DNA from: Rhabditophanes sp. KR3021
Lineage: Eukaryota; Nematoda; Chromadorea; Rhabditida; Alloionematidae
Length of the DNA stretch: 64,000 nucleotides
Direction of reading: 5' to 3'
Assembly (NCBI GenBank): GCA_963281155.1
Contig: CAUJLY010000002.1
Coordinates: 7,502,001 to 7,566,000, forward strand
In this document: piece after piece, positions 10,780 to 23,620 of the stretch
Layout of the letters: every line of letters starts with the position of its first letter
How positions within the stretch are numbered: position 1 is the stretch's first letter
Notes under the pieces: generated by a model
What the model was told of the DNA's origin: nothing
What the model saw: only the letters and a program-made list of their open reading frames with translations
Databases searched by the model: none
Position numbers and translations under genes: made by a program

Positions 10780-11008
10780 AAGATTCTTTTATTTTATGAG
10801 AAATTAAATATTAGCTGATGCAAAAAGAAAATGATTAATAAAGAGACTTGGTCATTTTAAGTAAATAACTAATTTAGTATATTCCCCATTTTTAAAACCA
10901 TTAATTTTTCTAACACAAATAAAATATGCACTTAATTAGACAACATGAATTAAAAATAGATGATTTTGAAATAAAAGAACTTTCCATACAATAATGTTTT
11001 ATTTCAAA

Positions 11009-12315
11009 TTATAACCAAATTTTGGAACTGTAATAATTTGTATGTGGTAATTGTGTATCCATAATACTCCAGGTTCTGTTATCTTTGTTGTATGATTGAA
11101 TTTGGTCACTAAAAACTCCACCTGCAACAATAATAGATGTTTCATTTTCGATAGATCTTGCACCCAAAACAGGATCAGTCAAATTTGTAAGTTTATACCA
11201 TTTTTTATTTCTTATGTCGTAAATTTGGCACAATGATTCAGTTTTTACACCTCCTGTACATGTAATTGTATGTTCAAACACAGACAGAGCAGTAAAATGT
11301 CTTTTATTTGGAATATCAGCCAAAAAACTCCATTTACCCTCACGTGGATCAAATCTAAAGACTTTATTTATTTAATTAGTGTTTTTAATTACCTTTGGAA
11401 CTTGGTAGACTGAGAATCTCCGACAGCATAAATAATTTCATCAACAATAACTGAATCGTGACATCTAATTTGTTGTAATAATTTTGGAGCATCAACCCAT
11501 TTCATTTTTTCAGGTTCGAAACTAAATATAAAATAAGTATAAATATTGCTATACTTACTATTCAACAGTGTCAATTGAATTGCCATTTAATCTTCCACCA
11601 ATAACATAAATTCTATTTGAGTAAACAACGGATGAATAAACATCTTTATTGCAAGTCATTTCAAATGAAAGAACTTCAGATTTGTTACTTTCCAAATTAT
11701 ACCTAAAAATACTTAGTTAGTAATTAAAACTAAGAACATACTTTTCGATTCTTTTGCTGTTATAATCTCCTAATACAAATACATCATTTCCTATTTTTTC
11801 TGAGCAATGACACCATTTTCCAATAGATAAACTCCCAATTGTTTTTACTGAATTTTGTTTCATATCAATTTCAACAACTGATTGATTTGAATGAAGCCCT
11901 CCAACTTAAAAAATATAATTATTTATTAATCCAAGACTTACACAAAATCATTTTTGAGTAACTATTTTTTGAAACTATGCTGCTCACGGAAATATTCTTA
12001 TTTTTTTTCCCGCAAATTTTAAAGACTAGAAATTCCACTAAATCCGGGATCAAATAAATATTTTTATTTTTTTTAACATATTCCTCTAATGTTATACGTC
12101 CAACTTTTGTATAATCAATTTGTAAAATTAAATCGAGCCAATCTGAATTTCTGGTTTTAAGGTCATATTCGACCCAACGTGTAATTATATCCAAAATTAT
12201 TACTTGATCCTTATTCTTGATAAAATCTTTCCTCATAAGTCTTAAGAAATTGTCTCTTGTAAATGAATCAAATGCTTTGATTTCACAGAGAGCTTTAAAA
12301 TTGGTGGTTATCAGC
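11009..12315 (-). CDS. BTB-BACK-kelch protein, 3' part only (cut by the assembly gap)
   Basis: Copy of the complete gene at 19245-21043, lacking the BTB exons because the contig ends at 12315. BACK segment (FKALCEIKAFDS, WVEYDLKTRN) and kelch blades (GGLHSNQS, GGRLNGNS, GGVFSDQ) are visible, with the same intron positions. It is probably the same locus represented twice. Confidence 0.8.
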
Positions 12316-12815
12316 NNNNNNNNNNNNNNNNNNNNNNNNNNNNNNNNNNNNNNNNNNNNNNNNNNNNNNNNNNNNNNNNNNNNNNNNNNNNNNNNNNNNN
12401 NNNNNNNNNNNNNNNNNNNNNNNNNNNNNNNNNNNNNNNNNNNNNNNNNNNNNNNNNNNNNNNNNNNNNNNNNNNNNNNNNNNNNNNNNNNNNNNNNNNN
12501 NNNNNNNNNNNNNNNNNNNNNNNNNNNNNNNNNNNNNNNNNNNNNNNNNNNNNNNNNNNNNNNNNNNNNNNNNNNNNNNNNNNNNNNNNNNNNNNNNNNN
12601 NNNNNNNNNNNNNNNNNNNNNNNNNNNNNNNNNNNNNNNNNNNNNNNNNNNNNNNNNNNNNNNNNNNNNNNNNNNNNNNNNNNNNNNNNNNNNNNNNNNN
12701 NNNNNNNNNNNNNNNNNNNNNNNNNNNNNNNNNNNNNNNNNNNNNNNNNNNNNNNNNNNNNNNNNNNNNNNNNNNNNNNNNNNNNNNNNNNNNNNNNNNN
12801 NNNNNNNNNNNNNNN
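12316..12815. other. assembly gap, exactly 500 N
   Basis: A run of 500 undetermined bases, the round number used for scaffold joins of unknown size. Any reading frame drawn through it is meaningless. Confidence 0.99.
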
Positions 12816-12853
12816 ACTTGATCTTCGATATTTTCTTCCTCTTGCGATTCCAT
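12816..12853 (-). CDS. partial exon 1 of the GIY-YIG gene, second copy
   Basis: The contig opens inside exon 1 (MESQEEENIEDQ), identical to 4594-4631. The rest of the gene is not present on this contig. It marks the left end of the contig overlap. Confidence 0.7.
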
Positions 12854-13493
12854 TATTTCACTTAAAAAATATAATATGTTGGTAAAAATATCTATTATTT
12901 CGACTAAATATAATATCAGAAACTATATTGTCAATAAAACTTTTTGTATGATAAAATATTTTAAAATGTTGCATATATGGACGTGAACGTCTTATATACT
13001 AGTCTAGACCATGATTGTAGCTTACAATGTATCAAAGAATTTTTTTACTTGCTAAAAAATGAAGACACAGAACTGATTACAGGAAACCATTTTATCAATG
13101 TTTATGTGTTCTCGTACCAGTCGTTTTTAAAGAACCGATTACACAAAATCACTTTATCAATGTTATGTGTTCCTTTATCATGCAACTATGCATATGCTAT
13201 ATAAAAAATACCTTCGATAACTGTCAAAAGTATGTTTAAACGTTCGCATAAAATAATAAATTGTTCGAGTGCAAATTGATACATATTAGTTTAGAAAATA
13301 TATAATTGCACATCATTAAATTAAACGTCTTATGTTTTAATGAATCATAATAACTAAAGAGATTCGTGTATTACTTTACTCATTAAGAATTGTAATTAAA
13401 TTCATATATAGTACTCAAACATTTTAAAAGTTACAAAAAATTGTGTATTTAAATATTGAAGAAGTTTATTTCATATAAAAATCAGAGTATTTA

Positions 13494-14055
13494 ATATTAA
13501 TTTTTCTTGTTTTGTTCACAACTTTTTTCGTGATTGTTACGAGCATCATTTCGTGAAAACGAATTTCCACACTTTTGGCAAGCAAATTTTATGTCCTTCA
13601 ACACCACAATTATATGTTATGTTATTGGGTTTGTCTATGTGAATTTTTCTTAAATGTTCCGTGAATCTTTTCTTTAACCATGTAGGATCAGAAGGTTCGA
13701 TTATTATGTGACAATCTTTTACTGGACAGTTTAACGAATTGTTGTTAGTTTCAAAAATTTCGGGACGTTCATTAAATTCCCATATTAAGAAATTATCGGT
13801 ACACAATGGACAAGTTACGTCTTCACAACAGTTGTTCATCTCCATCGAGAAATCATGTTTTTTTCTGGATCAATGAAGTTAGTTCGCTTTTGCACTTTCC
13901 ACAAGTAATTGTTTTAAATTCTTTCTCTGCTAACTTAAGCCGTTTATCTTTTTCGTCTAGAGAATACACTGTATAAAATAATTTGTTTTCTTCAACATTT
14001 GATCACATATTTCTGTTGTCAATGCTTCGTCGAATTGCTCAATCGTCTGGAACTG
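13494..14055 (-). pseudogene. truncated GIY-YIG/C2H2 relative, second copy
   Basis: Same as 5270-5830, with the open finger fragment at 13546-13845. No differences of note. The plus-strand frame described at 5796-6076 recurs at 14020-14300. Confidence 0.6.
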
Positions 14056-14255
14056 ATTATTTTAACAATAATTCTTTACTTAATAATACTACGGCACTTA
14101 CTGGACGTAACGTTCCTATTCATCACACATCCAATGGATATTTAGATGATGAAGTAAACAATTATGATTACGACCATATCGCCTTGGAAAGGACAAGCAG
14201 GTCTAGGCTTTTCCATCACTGCAAGTTTGTTAACAAAGAAAATATAAATTTTATT

Positions 14256-15720
14256 TCAAAAGTGGTTAGATTTAAAAGTCTGATTAAGGATATTATTTAG
14301 GTACTGGCTATTTGTGTATACTTTCCCATAAAACGTTTCAAATTTTTCGCCATTCTTTAAGTTGTCATAAGCTTTTGTGAATTCCTCGACAATTTCCTCA
14401 AGCTTATTGTATTCAGTATAGGCAATTCGTACAAATGAAAGCAGCCCATTTTGACGGCAAAAATCATTTTTCATTTTGTCACTAGATTGTGTCTGCTCAA
14501 ACTTTTCTTTGCTCATACCAAATGATGTAGCGTTAAAATGTTGAGCCCCGTCAACTTCGACGAGGAGGCTTGGAGAAATGAAGATGTCGAAGGGCAATCT
14601 ATTCTTTTTCCCTCTACAATCATCAAATTTGTGTTCAGGATGAACTCTTTCTCCATATTTGGCTAAAAGAAGTTCCTTTGTTTTGCCATGAAGAACTGAA
14701 ACTTTGTCGTCACAGTCGTGGCAGCAAGGGCCCTGGTTTACTATGCTGTATACAACCTGAGAATGGTGTGTTTCGCACTTTGGACATTCCATGCAAACCT
14801 TTGAGTGTGATTGACGAGCGATGTTTTCGTATTCTTTGATTGGCACTACATTTTCTTTCTTTCTGACATGACAGTCTTCAGATTTGCATAGATTTGCGTA
14901 TGCTTCAGGAGCATGTGTCTTCATTGAATTGTAATGACATGTTTTTGCAGCTTATGCAAGATAAACAGCCAGTTACACGACCTCTGCTAACAAAACATTT
15001 CGTCCGGTCATTGATTGATGAGTTGAATTCATGTCCTGAAGGACATTCACAAGTAGGTGTACATTTGAAAATGTATATGTCTTTTGAGCCATAAGTAATC
15101 AAATTGTTTTCCTCTTCAGTGACCGTTACACGTTTACCATTTTTGTCCAATTTGGCAATAATTTCAGGCATCAAACTACGAAATGGTCCTATTTTACTAA
15201 TCTTGTTAGACTTGGCATTTTTCAAAAACAAAGATCTTTCATCCTCGGTTGACTCTTTTAACATATCGAATTTGTAAATTTGTTCTTAAAAATAATAAAT
15301 TTAAAAGAAAAATGGAAAATATACCCTCGAGCAAATGACTGTATTCATTAACATATTCAACTAAGAGATTAAGATTGCCGACAGAACGTTTTGTAGCAAC
15401 AAATCCTGTTGAAAACAAGCTAAAAACCACTTTCTTTGTTAGGATCTGTCTATTCTTATCCACAAGACCATCTTTCCATTTTTTACCTTGAGCAAAAAAG
15501 ATTGTATCCATTTGATTCTTAATACGAGCTCGTGCTTCAGGTGTTGCTTCTTCGATTGTGAGTGGCTTGAATCTTTTCTTTACTTTTGGAGTATCTTCAG
15601 AATCTAGAGCTGATGTATAATTACTTTTAATATTTACTACAAACCTTGACCAATATCATCCTGTTTGGTCATGCCAGCAGTTACTTGATCTTCTATATTT
15701 TCTTCCTTTTGCGATTCCAT
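14256..15720 (-). pseudogene. VSR-like nuclease, second copy, frame broken by one T
   Basis: Identical to the gene at 6032-7495 except for an extra T in a T run (about 14940-14946). This splits the zinc-ribbon region, so the upstream part ends in CKNMSLQFN and the nuclease part restarts at MKTHAPEA. As the other copy is intact and the change is in a homopolymer, a read error or allele is more likely than real decay. Confidence 0.7.
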
Positions 15721-16557
15721 TATTTCACTTAAAAAATTTAAATTATTAGGAGAAAATATTATTGAATCTATAAAATATAATATGTCGGTGAAAATATCTA
15801 TTATTTCGACTAAATATAATATCAAAAACTATATTGCCAATAAAACTTTTTGTATGATAAAATATTTTAAAATGTTGCATATATGGACGTGAACGTCTTA
15901 TATACTAGTCTAGACCATGATTGTAGCTTACAATGTATCAAGGAATTTTTTTACTTGCTAAAAAATGAGACACAGAACTGATTACAGAAAACCATTTTAT
16001 CAATGTTATGCGTTCTCGTACCAGTCATTTTTAAAGAACTGATAGCAGGAAATCATTTTATCAATGTTATGTGTTCCTTTATCATGCAACCATGCATATG
16101 CTATATAAAAAATACCTTCGATAACTGTCAAAAGTATGTTTAAACGTTCGCATAAAATAATAAATTGTTCGAGTGCAAATTGGTACATATTAGTTTAGAA
16201 AATATATAATTGTACATCATCAAATGAAACGTCTTATGTTCTAATAAATTATATAGCTAAAGAGATTTATATATTTCTTTACATATTAAGAATTTTCTAT
16301 TACAGATGATAGTAGGCAAGAAGTTGGAAAACACTCAATCTTGGACCAAATCGTAATGTTAAGCATGCTTTGGGTTCATCATAGGATTCTTAACAACCAA
16401 TTTTTTTATTTTTTATTTGATTAAATTTTTTGAGGTCTACGGTAGGGGTCACAAAAAAATCTCGCGATATTGATGACAAAACTGCCAGGGCTTTTTACCA
16501 TCGGAAAGAGCACATACGATTTACTATGAAATCACTTTTCAGAAAGTTTTTTCAGAC
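15721..16557. other. shared upstream module and spacer, second copy
   Basis: Repeats 7496-8330: the common head module followed by spacer and the start of the richer-GC insert (about 16295-16725). No gene. Confidence 0.6.
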
Positions 16558-16782
16558 CCATGGTTGTCTCCGAGCCAAACACTATTTTTGAATGCCAAAA
16601 TTTAAAGTGTCGAAAAAATTCCCTTAAAAACAGGGGAAATAAAGAGTTACTATTCTCAGCGTTATACTCATTTGAAGAGCATTAAAACTGTAATGAACGG
16701 GGCGAAGTCGTGTATTCGTCTAGTTAATTAAACTTATATATTCAAGCATTTAAAAAATTGTGTATTTAAGTATTAAAGAAGT

Positions 16783-17699
16783 TTATTTCATATAAAAATC
16801 AGACCTATTTAATAGTAAAAATAATGATTCTTTTTTATGTGCAATTTCCTGGTGTCTGTTACAATTACCTTTTCGAGAAAACGGCTTTTTACAATTTTGA
16901 CAGTAGTATTTCTTTTTAATGTGTCTGGTAAGATTGCTTTCAGTCGTAAATTTCGATGTACACCCTTCAACATCACATTTGTATTTTATATTAAGATGTT
17001 CCACGAAATTTGCTTTTAATTTTGCAGGATTAGAAGATTTAATTACTCCGTGACAATTTTTTACTGGACATTTTAACGAATTGTTTTTCGTTTCAAAAAT
17101 TTTAGGATGGCTGGAATAGAGATGTTCATTGAATTCCCATATTAAGAAATCATTGAAACATAATGGAGAAGATACTTGTTCATTACACATGCCCTTCTCC
17201 ACCCAGAAATCATGTCTTTTTTGTTGCTTTAATGACTTTATTTTGCTATAGCATATGTAACAGGAAATTGGTATGAATTCTTTTTTAGGTAAATTAAGAC
17301 GTTCATTTTTTTGTCTAGAGAATACACTTTACAAGCTAATCCTTTTGTGCAGAAATTTTTTTCAACATTCTCCCAAATTTGAGCACATCTATAATGTGTG
17401 TCCATACGATTTTTTGTCCCTTTGCCTATGTAAAACACGCGAGTCCAGATTTCTTTCATTTCCAGACAAACGTATATACACATAAAAGTTTCCTGGCTTG
17501 TCGTTCTCTTGAAGTGACTTGTACATATTTTCCGTACCATTCGAATCATTGTTCGCCATCGTGTTGCAGCTTGTAGAGTGTTTTTTACTACGCCTGCTAT
17601 TTGACGTTTACTGTTAGAAAACTTTGCATCTTCTTCTTCAGATGAACTACTATCACTATCTGACTCTATTTTAAAACAGTCAATGCACTTGACAAGCAC
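16783..17699 (-). pseudogene. third GIY-YIG/C2H2 relative, second copy
   Basis: Same as 8558-9474, including the same frame shifts, with one C/T difference near 17422. It belongs to the duplicated contig overlap. Confidence 0.6.
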
Positions 17700-17785
17700 T
17701 ATTTTGATAGTATAACTTATTTGAAAGCAGTATTACATGTTAGTCATGCCAAATCTAAGAAAGAATGAATGTTTTAACTCTAATG

Positions 17786-19034
17786 CTAAATCATTTTCTT
17801 GGCCGAGCAACAAGATTAGAAGAAATTAAATTTGGAACTATACAAGACACCCCAAACGTAATATTCCAAGATCATTGCTTGGATTTGCTTTTAATCAAAA
17901 CAATATTTTTTGTTTTCTCTTAAAATCAAAAATATAAGAAACATTAAGTTAAGTTATATATGACACAATATAGAATTCAGATTCAATATAATCAAAAACA
18001 GTCGATTTTATGAAATAAAACATTAAGCAAATTCAAATACCTATGTAAATGTGTGTTCGGTTTCAAACTTCCTATGGATAATCTTTGCAGGCTTCAACTT
18101 GTAGGAGCATTGGAATCATTTGAACCAACTTTTTCTCAATTTCAGTATATCACACATTTATCTATTAAAGATACTGTTTCTCTTGAAACGTATCGATCAT
18201 TTGAAACTGTAAATTCCAGACAACCTACAAACTTTAAATATATGACATCCTCAATGCTGAAACTTAAAACTCTGAAGTTTGATATATATTGGTCACCGTC
18301 TGTTTTAATGAACGTTCGAGTATATCTTTTCCAAAGACAGTCGAATGTTTGACAATAGAAAAGCCAAAAATAAATTTAACTCATTTTAATATTCAATTAA
18401 ATGAAGCATATCCAAGCTTGGAGTCTTTTGATTTTCGCTTGATATGGAGATGGTCATATTATCCAAACTGGCTAAAGGAACTTCCAAACACTCAATCTAA
18501 TTTTTTTATGCTGTTTCAACATTTGGAAATCCTTTATATAGATTATGTGTAAAAAGACTTTATTCATTTTTCCAAATGAAGTAAGAAAAATTGTTATTGA
18601 CTGTCAGATTAATGGCCTTGATCGCTCTACTGATGTAAGCCAGTTATTAGAACAAAATTGTAATGATTACAATAAAAAAGTGGCAACAATATCTCAACCA
18701 TTGCCAAGTTGAACTCAAAAAGGCATGCTTTTATAGAGAATGTTTTTGTTGTAAAAATGAATTATTTTTGCAAAATGTAAAAATCGAACGTTGTGCGTTA
18801 GATCAAGTAAATTACACTTATTTTGCAAATTCTTATGATTGGGATCTTTATGGAGAATATCACAAAAAGTCGTATTTATCTGGCAGACTCAATCCATTTT
18901 ATTTTCATAAAGCTACCTTATTATTTGTAACTCCACATACTCTTATGATAAATTGGGAATTTATTTCCACCTGTGCATATATTATATTTCTTAATTATTT
19001 TTACTTATTTATGAAAGATTCTTTTATTTTATGA
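17786..19034 (+). pseudogene. decayed LRR-like gene, second copy
   Basis: Same as 9561-10779 with identical frame breaks. Near 18994 it has about ten extra bases that lengthen the last open frame. Identity is tentative, as for the first copy. Confidence 0.4.
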
Positions 19035-19244
19035 GAAATTAAATATTAGCTGATGCAAAAAGAAAATGATTAATAAAGAGACTTAGGTCATTTTAAGTAA
19101 ATAACTAATTTAGTATATTCCCCATTTTTAAAACCATTAATTTTTCTAACACAAATAAAATATGCACTTAATTAGACAACATGAATTAAAAATAGATGAT
19201 TTTGAAATAAAAGAACTTTCCATACAATAATGTTTTATTTCAAA

Positions 19245-21043
19245 TTATAACCAAATTTTGGAACTGTAATAATTTGTATGTGGTAATTGTGTATCCATAA
19301 TACTCCAGGTTCTGTTATCTTTGTTGTATGATTGAATTTGGTCACTAAAAACTCCACCTGCAACAATAATAGATGTTTCATTTTCGATAGATCTTGCACC
19401 CAAAACAGGATCAGTCAAATTTGTAAGTTTATACCATTTTTTATTTCTTATGTCGTAAATTTGGCACAATGATTCAGTTTTTACACCTCCTGTACATGTA
19501 ATTGTATGTTCAAACACAGACAGAGCAGTAAAATGTCTTTTATTTGGAATATCAGCCAAAAAACTCCATTTACCCTCACGTGGATCAAATCTAAAGACTT
19601 TATTTATTTAATTAGTGTTTTTAATTACCTTTGGAACTTGGTAGACTGAGAATCTCCGACAGCATAAATAATTTCATCAACAATAACTGAATCGTGACAT
19701 CTAATTTGTTGTAATAATTTTGGAGCATCAACCCATTTCATTTTTTCAGGTTCGAAACTAAATATAAAATAAGTATAAATATTGCTATACTTACTATTCA
19801 ACAGTGTCAATTGAATTGCCATTTAATCTTCCACCAATAACATAAATTCTATTTGAGTAAACAACGGATGAATAAACATCTTTATTGCAAGTCATTTCAA
19901 ATGAAAGAACTTCAGATTTGTTACTTTCCAAATTATACCTAAAAATACTTAGTTAGTAATTAAAACTAAGAACATACTTTTCGATTCTTTTGCTGTTATA
20001 ATCTCCTAATACAAATACATCATTTCCTATTTTTTCTGAGCAATGACACCATTTTCCAATAGATAAACTCCCAATTGTTTTTACTGAATTTTGTTTCATA
20101 TCAATTTCAACAACTGATTGATTTGAATGAAGCCCTCCAACTTAAAAAATATAATTATTTATTAATCCAAGACTTACACAAAATCATTTTTGAGTAACTA
20201 TTTTTTGAAACTATGCTGCTCACGGAAATATTCTTATTTTTTTTCCCGCAAATTTTAAAGACTAGAAATTCCACTAAATCCGGGATCAAATAAATATTTT
20301 TATTTTTTTTAACATATTCCTCTAATGTTATACGTCCAACTTTTGTATAATCAATTTGTAAAATTAAATCGAGCCAATCTGAATTTCTGGTTTTAAGGTC
20401 ATATTCGACCCAACGTGTAATTATATCCAAAATTATTACTTGATCCTTATTCTTGATAAAATCTTTCCTCATAAGTCTTAAGAAATTGTCTCTTGTAAAT
20501 GAATCAAATGCTTTGATTTCACAGAGAGCTTTAAAATTGGTGGTTATCAGCTGTTCAGTCAAATTATGATACTCTTCGAGTTCAGATCTACTAGAGTTTT
20601 CATAGAAAATGCCTAGGTAAGTAACAAAATCCTTTTTTTTAATCCATTCGATTAACTTAATCTAAATAAATAATTAAAAGTTACTCAAAATGAACGCACT
20701 CTTATATCAGGCGAGTTTAACTTAATTTGAACTTGCAACAAAGCGACGATCTTATTCCCATCAATTTTAAAGTCATCTCCAAAATAAACGTATTCATAGT
20801 AAACTTTAAAATCAGCCAGCTTCAAACTCTTAATATTAAATTTGGCTGAAACAACCAAGTTTATTAAAAGAATATATTAATAACCTTACTTTTGGTGACA
20901 TCCTTGGTGAACACATCAAAAAAAATTTTGCTATGTCCAGCTAACATCATTCTTGAAACTTTTATAGATCCATCACTGAATACTAATTCAGCATCATTAA
21001 AAAGTCTAGCTCCAAACAAATTGGGAAAATATTGATAGATCAT
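19245..21043 (-). CDS. BTB-BACK-kelch protein (KLHL-like), complete
   Basis: Proteins of this family usually act as substrate adaptors for CUL3 ubiquitin ligases. Start ATG at 21043 (MIYQYFPNLFGARLF); exon 1 ends at 20890. The BTB part has LVFSDGSIKVSRMMLAGHSKIFF and LADFKVYYEYVYFG. The BACK part has LITTNFKALCEIKAFD, FLRLMRKDF and WVEYDLKTRNSDWLDLI. Kelch blades follow, with GGLHSNQS, VLGDYNSKRIEK, YVIGGRLNGNS, YAVGDSQSTKFQRFDP and GGVFSDQIQSYNKDNRTW. About seven exons are separated by short GTAAG...TTTAG introns. The BTB N-terminus is short, so an upstream exon is possible. The reading frame appears intact throughout. Confidence 0.8.
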
Positions 21044-21509
21044 TTCTTAATTTTTAGTGAAGTAAAAGGTATTCTTGAACAAAAATGGAAAATTGCTTAA
21101 TTAAGAGAAGCAAAATGTGGTTATGTAAGGATTGCTATCAATATATTTGGAGATAAGAATGGGATAGAGTTTTCTAATTTCTGAGCACAACTGATAATTC
21201 TACATTAAATGTAAATAATAAATTCAAAAGTATGTGTCATCAATAATATAAAAATCTAGAGACGTATGCAATTATACATTTTCAAAAACTAATTAACACA
21301 TTTTGAATGATTGTAAGTTTTGTCCAAGTATTACAAATAAATAGAACGGGATATATTCTGCATAATTAAATGTCTTTGAAAATAATAAAACAAATTGATT
21401 TAATAAATAGTTTTATTCAACATCAAAAGTAGTTATTAAAAATTAATGACTAATTAATGGTTAACAAAAATAGTTATTAAAAGGATAACAAGCTAATTAA
21501 TTGTTATCC
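21044..21509. other. AT-rich intergenic region
   Basis: No gene recognised. It includes repeated TAGTTATTAAAA/ATTAATGGTTAACAA-like motifs near 21420-21500. Confidence 0.4.
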
Positions 21510-21954
21510 TTAATAGGTCTAATTTTACATAAATGTGTTTGTGGACATAAAAGCATGTCTCCATTACTTAACAAGACTAAGTATCCTTTTTGATCCCATT
21601 GGATATTTTAAAAAATTCCTTTGGTTTTGAAGTGATCTCCAAAAACAAAGCAACACGGTTCATTACGTTTTGGAGGAACAGGTAAGATATTCTCATTATT
21701 ATGTGTTTCAACTGAATGATCATCTTCGAATTGTACTTTTACACAATCTACATCGAAATCTGAAATAAAACCAAGTTTTTGCACTTTTGGTTCTTTACGA
21801 CCAATTTGGTATCAGATATCACTTTCACGTGCATTCCAACCATTGCCCAGCACCCATTGCTCATGTGATTATCAAAGTGAGCTGTTTGTCCTTTGGAACC
21901 TGAAGCTAGATTCGAGGCAGGAGTCATTACATCAGAGGACATTCCTGGTATCAT
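21510..21954 (-). pseudogene. fragment resembling the SPT5 C-terminal KOW region
   Basis: On the minus strand, GCWAMVGMHVKV, then after a small frame change IGRKEPKVQKLGFISDFDV, then CVKVQFEDD, NILPVPPKRNEPCCFVFGDH, and after a stop near 21610 QWDQKGYLVLLSNGDM and LCPQTHLCKI. The pattern W...VKV...GxI...PVPP...V.GD...G resembles the last KOW domains of SPT5, a transcription elongation factor. There is one frame change and one nonsense codon, and the rest of the gene is absent. Assignment by pattern only. Confidence 0.4.
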
Positions 21955-22269
21955 TGGAACTCCCCCACTCTAAGCTGTTGCTACACTCATGAGGCTCCAG
22001 ATGCTTGTAAATTGATTGATCCTAACTGGAAGTCTTCATTGATATTGCAATTGTAACATTTTTAAAGAAAGAAAATGATATACATTTTAACAACAATAAA
22101 TTTGGCTTCTTGCATGTTCATTTATTATTATTGAAACACTAATTAACAGTTACCAAGACAACAAAAACAAGTAATGGAAAATAAGTTGATACTTTTATTC
22201 ATTCTAAGAATGCATACATAAAATGGTAGGATGATACAATAAAAATAAATAGTTATCTTGGAACTACAT

Positions 22270-22640
22270 TGACGCATTAACTATTTTAGGTGGAGTGGCA
22301 ATGTCAGCAATGAATCCAGCGATAACAGTTCCGGGGCATCATTTCCATATTCTTTGAAAATTTGTCCAGCTTTTGGGGATCCAGCAAGAGGAGTGATTTC
22401 GAGTTCAGATGTAGCAACTGGTTCAACTAATCCGAAGTCTTGAGACGCAATTTTTTGTTGTTTGAAGACTTTACTTTGAAGACAATTCTGTTGGACGAGG
22501 GTAGCAAAGTTTGTAGACACTTTACTTCAGTATCGGCTGGGATATCAGTACTAATCAGTAGATAAGACGGACATCCTTGATGTAGTAGTAAAAGATGATG
22601 CTGAGTAAAAAGCACTTGACGTTGATTCTGAAATGAGTCT
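22270..22640 (-). pseudogene. unrecognised gene fragment, frame-shifted
   Basis: After a TTTCAG acceptor near 22635 the minus strand reads STSSAFYSASSFTTTSRMSV, is interrupted by stops, then continues with FATLVQQNCLQSKVF and SELEITPLAGSPKAGQIF. A different frame carries the likely end GTVIAGFIADIATPPKIV. It is coding-like but broken in at least two places. I do not recognise the family. Confidence 0.3.
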
Positions 22641-23137
22641 CTTTATATATATTTCCAAAACCACGCAAATAATACTTTGTCCAAAACGTATTAAACATCA
22701 ATTTTCACTAAATTACCACCAACTCTCTCCCATTCAATCTGACAATTCCGTATGCCCATGTTCGTGATGCTTTTATTGAGACAACAAATATTATTTCAGA
22801 CAAAACTTAATAGTTGATTAATCAAAATAATAGCAACATTCAAAGATAAAATAAACTCAGATCACAAAAAGTTAAGTGGAAATAAATTATGTTGAATTAC
22901 AAATAACAACATATTTCATCTTCAAAATGATCGTATGTTTCTTTAAATATAGTTATATGAATATTGGATATCTTATATTTATAATATTACTTTAATTATT
23001 ATATGTATGTGTTACATTTCTTTAACAAACTGTTTGTCTTTACTTATCTGTGATAACCGTTGCTGTCAAGTTGGCGGAACTCAATAGTATGTTTTAAAAT
23101 AAAATCATTTACAATATCATTATGAATTTCCTTAGTT

Positions 23138-23225
23138 CGCTTGGTAAGATTATTAATAAGGGAAGACCACAAGTTGTAAAAAAGAAGTCTCGAAAAGTGT
23201 ATTCCTATTCTGGTATAAAATATTT
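23138..23225 (+). repeat. dispersed repeat, also at 38101-38320
   Basis: NKGRPQVVKKKSRKVYSYSG-coding DNA (AATAAGGGAAGACCACAAG, AAGTCTCGAAAAGTGTATTC) recurs at 38101-38320. There it is interrupted by about 130 bp after GTGGTAAAAAG. The similarity covers both DNA and implied protein, so it is a transposon or multicopy gene head. The rest of 22640-23620 holds no recognised gene. Confidence 0.5.
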
Positions 23226-23620
23226 TTAAATAAATAAAACAAAGTTGTGGATAAAAAAATTTATTTTGAATATATAAAATGAATGAGTTTTTATAAATAG
23301 ATATAATATTATACGGCATCAAAACCAATTAAAAATAGTACCATATTACATTTTAAAAACCAAAGATAAACACGTCATTTGGTATTCTTTGCATTGTTCT
23401 CCCATTGTAGAAGTTAATTTTAGACTTCTTCTGTTCCATAAACAATAAATTAAATAGGTAAACCCTATTTATGTTGGAACACACATGACAAAGGCATTCA
23501 AAAAATAAAATAAGAATGAGTTGTCACATCTCTTGTCGTCACCTTTAAACATTCATTCCAAACCAAAATTTACATCTTACATAATATTCAAATTGTGTTT
23601 CAATTCCAAAAATATATTTA

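Larger units (their letters stand above)
4594..12315. repeat. first copy of a 7.7-kb near-identical segment, running to the contig end
   Basis: This segment matches 12816-20551 almost base for base. Differences seen are single bases and small indels, for example CATGTTTTGC at 6713 against one more T near 14943, C/T near 9198/17422, and extra TTTTTAC-like bases near 18994. The match begins exactly where the second contig begins and ends exactly where the first contig ends. Confidence 0.9.
12816..20551. repeat. second copy of the 7.7-kb segment, starting at the contig start
   Basis: Counterpart of 4594-12315 at an offset of about 8222-8236. All features inside are repeated in the same order and orientation. 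See the finding on contig overlap. Confidence 0.9.

Noticed and set aside
12217..12885. Long open frames across the N gap
   Set aside because: They consist of undetermined bases and have no meaning.
4594..20551. A real tandem duplication of a nuclease-kelch cluster
   Set aside because: The repeat borders coincide with both contig ends around a scaffold gap, so an unmerged overlap explains it better.
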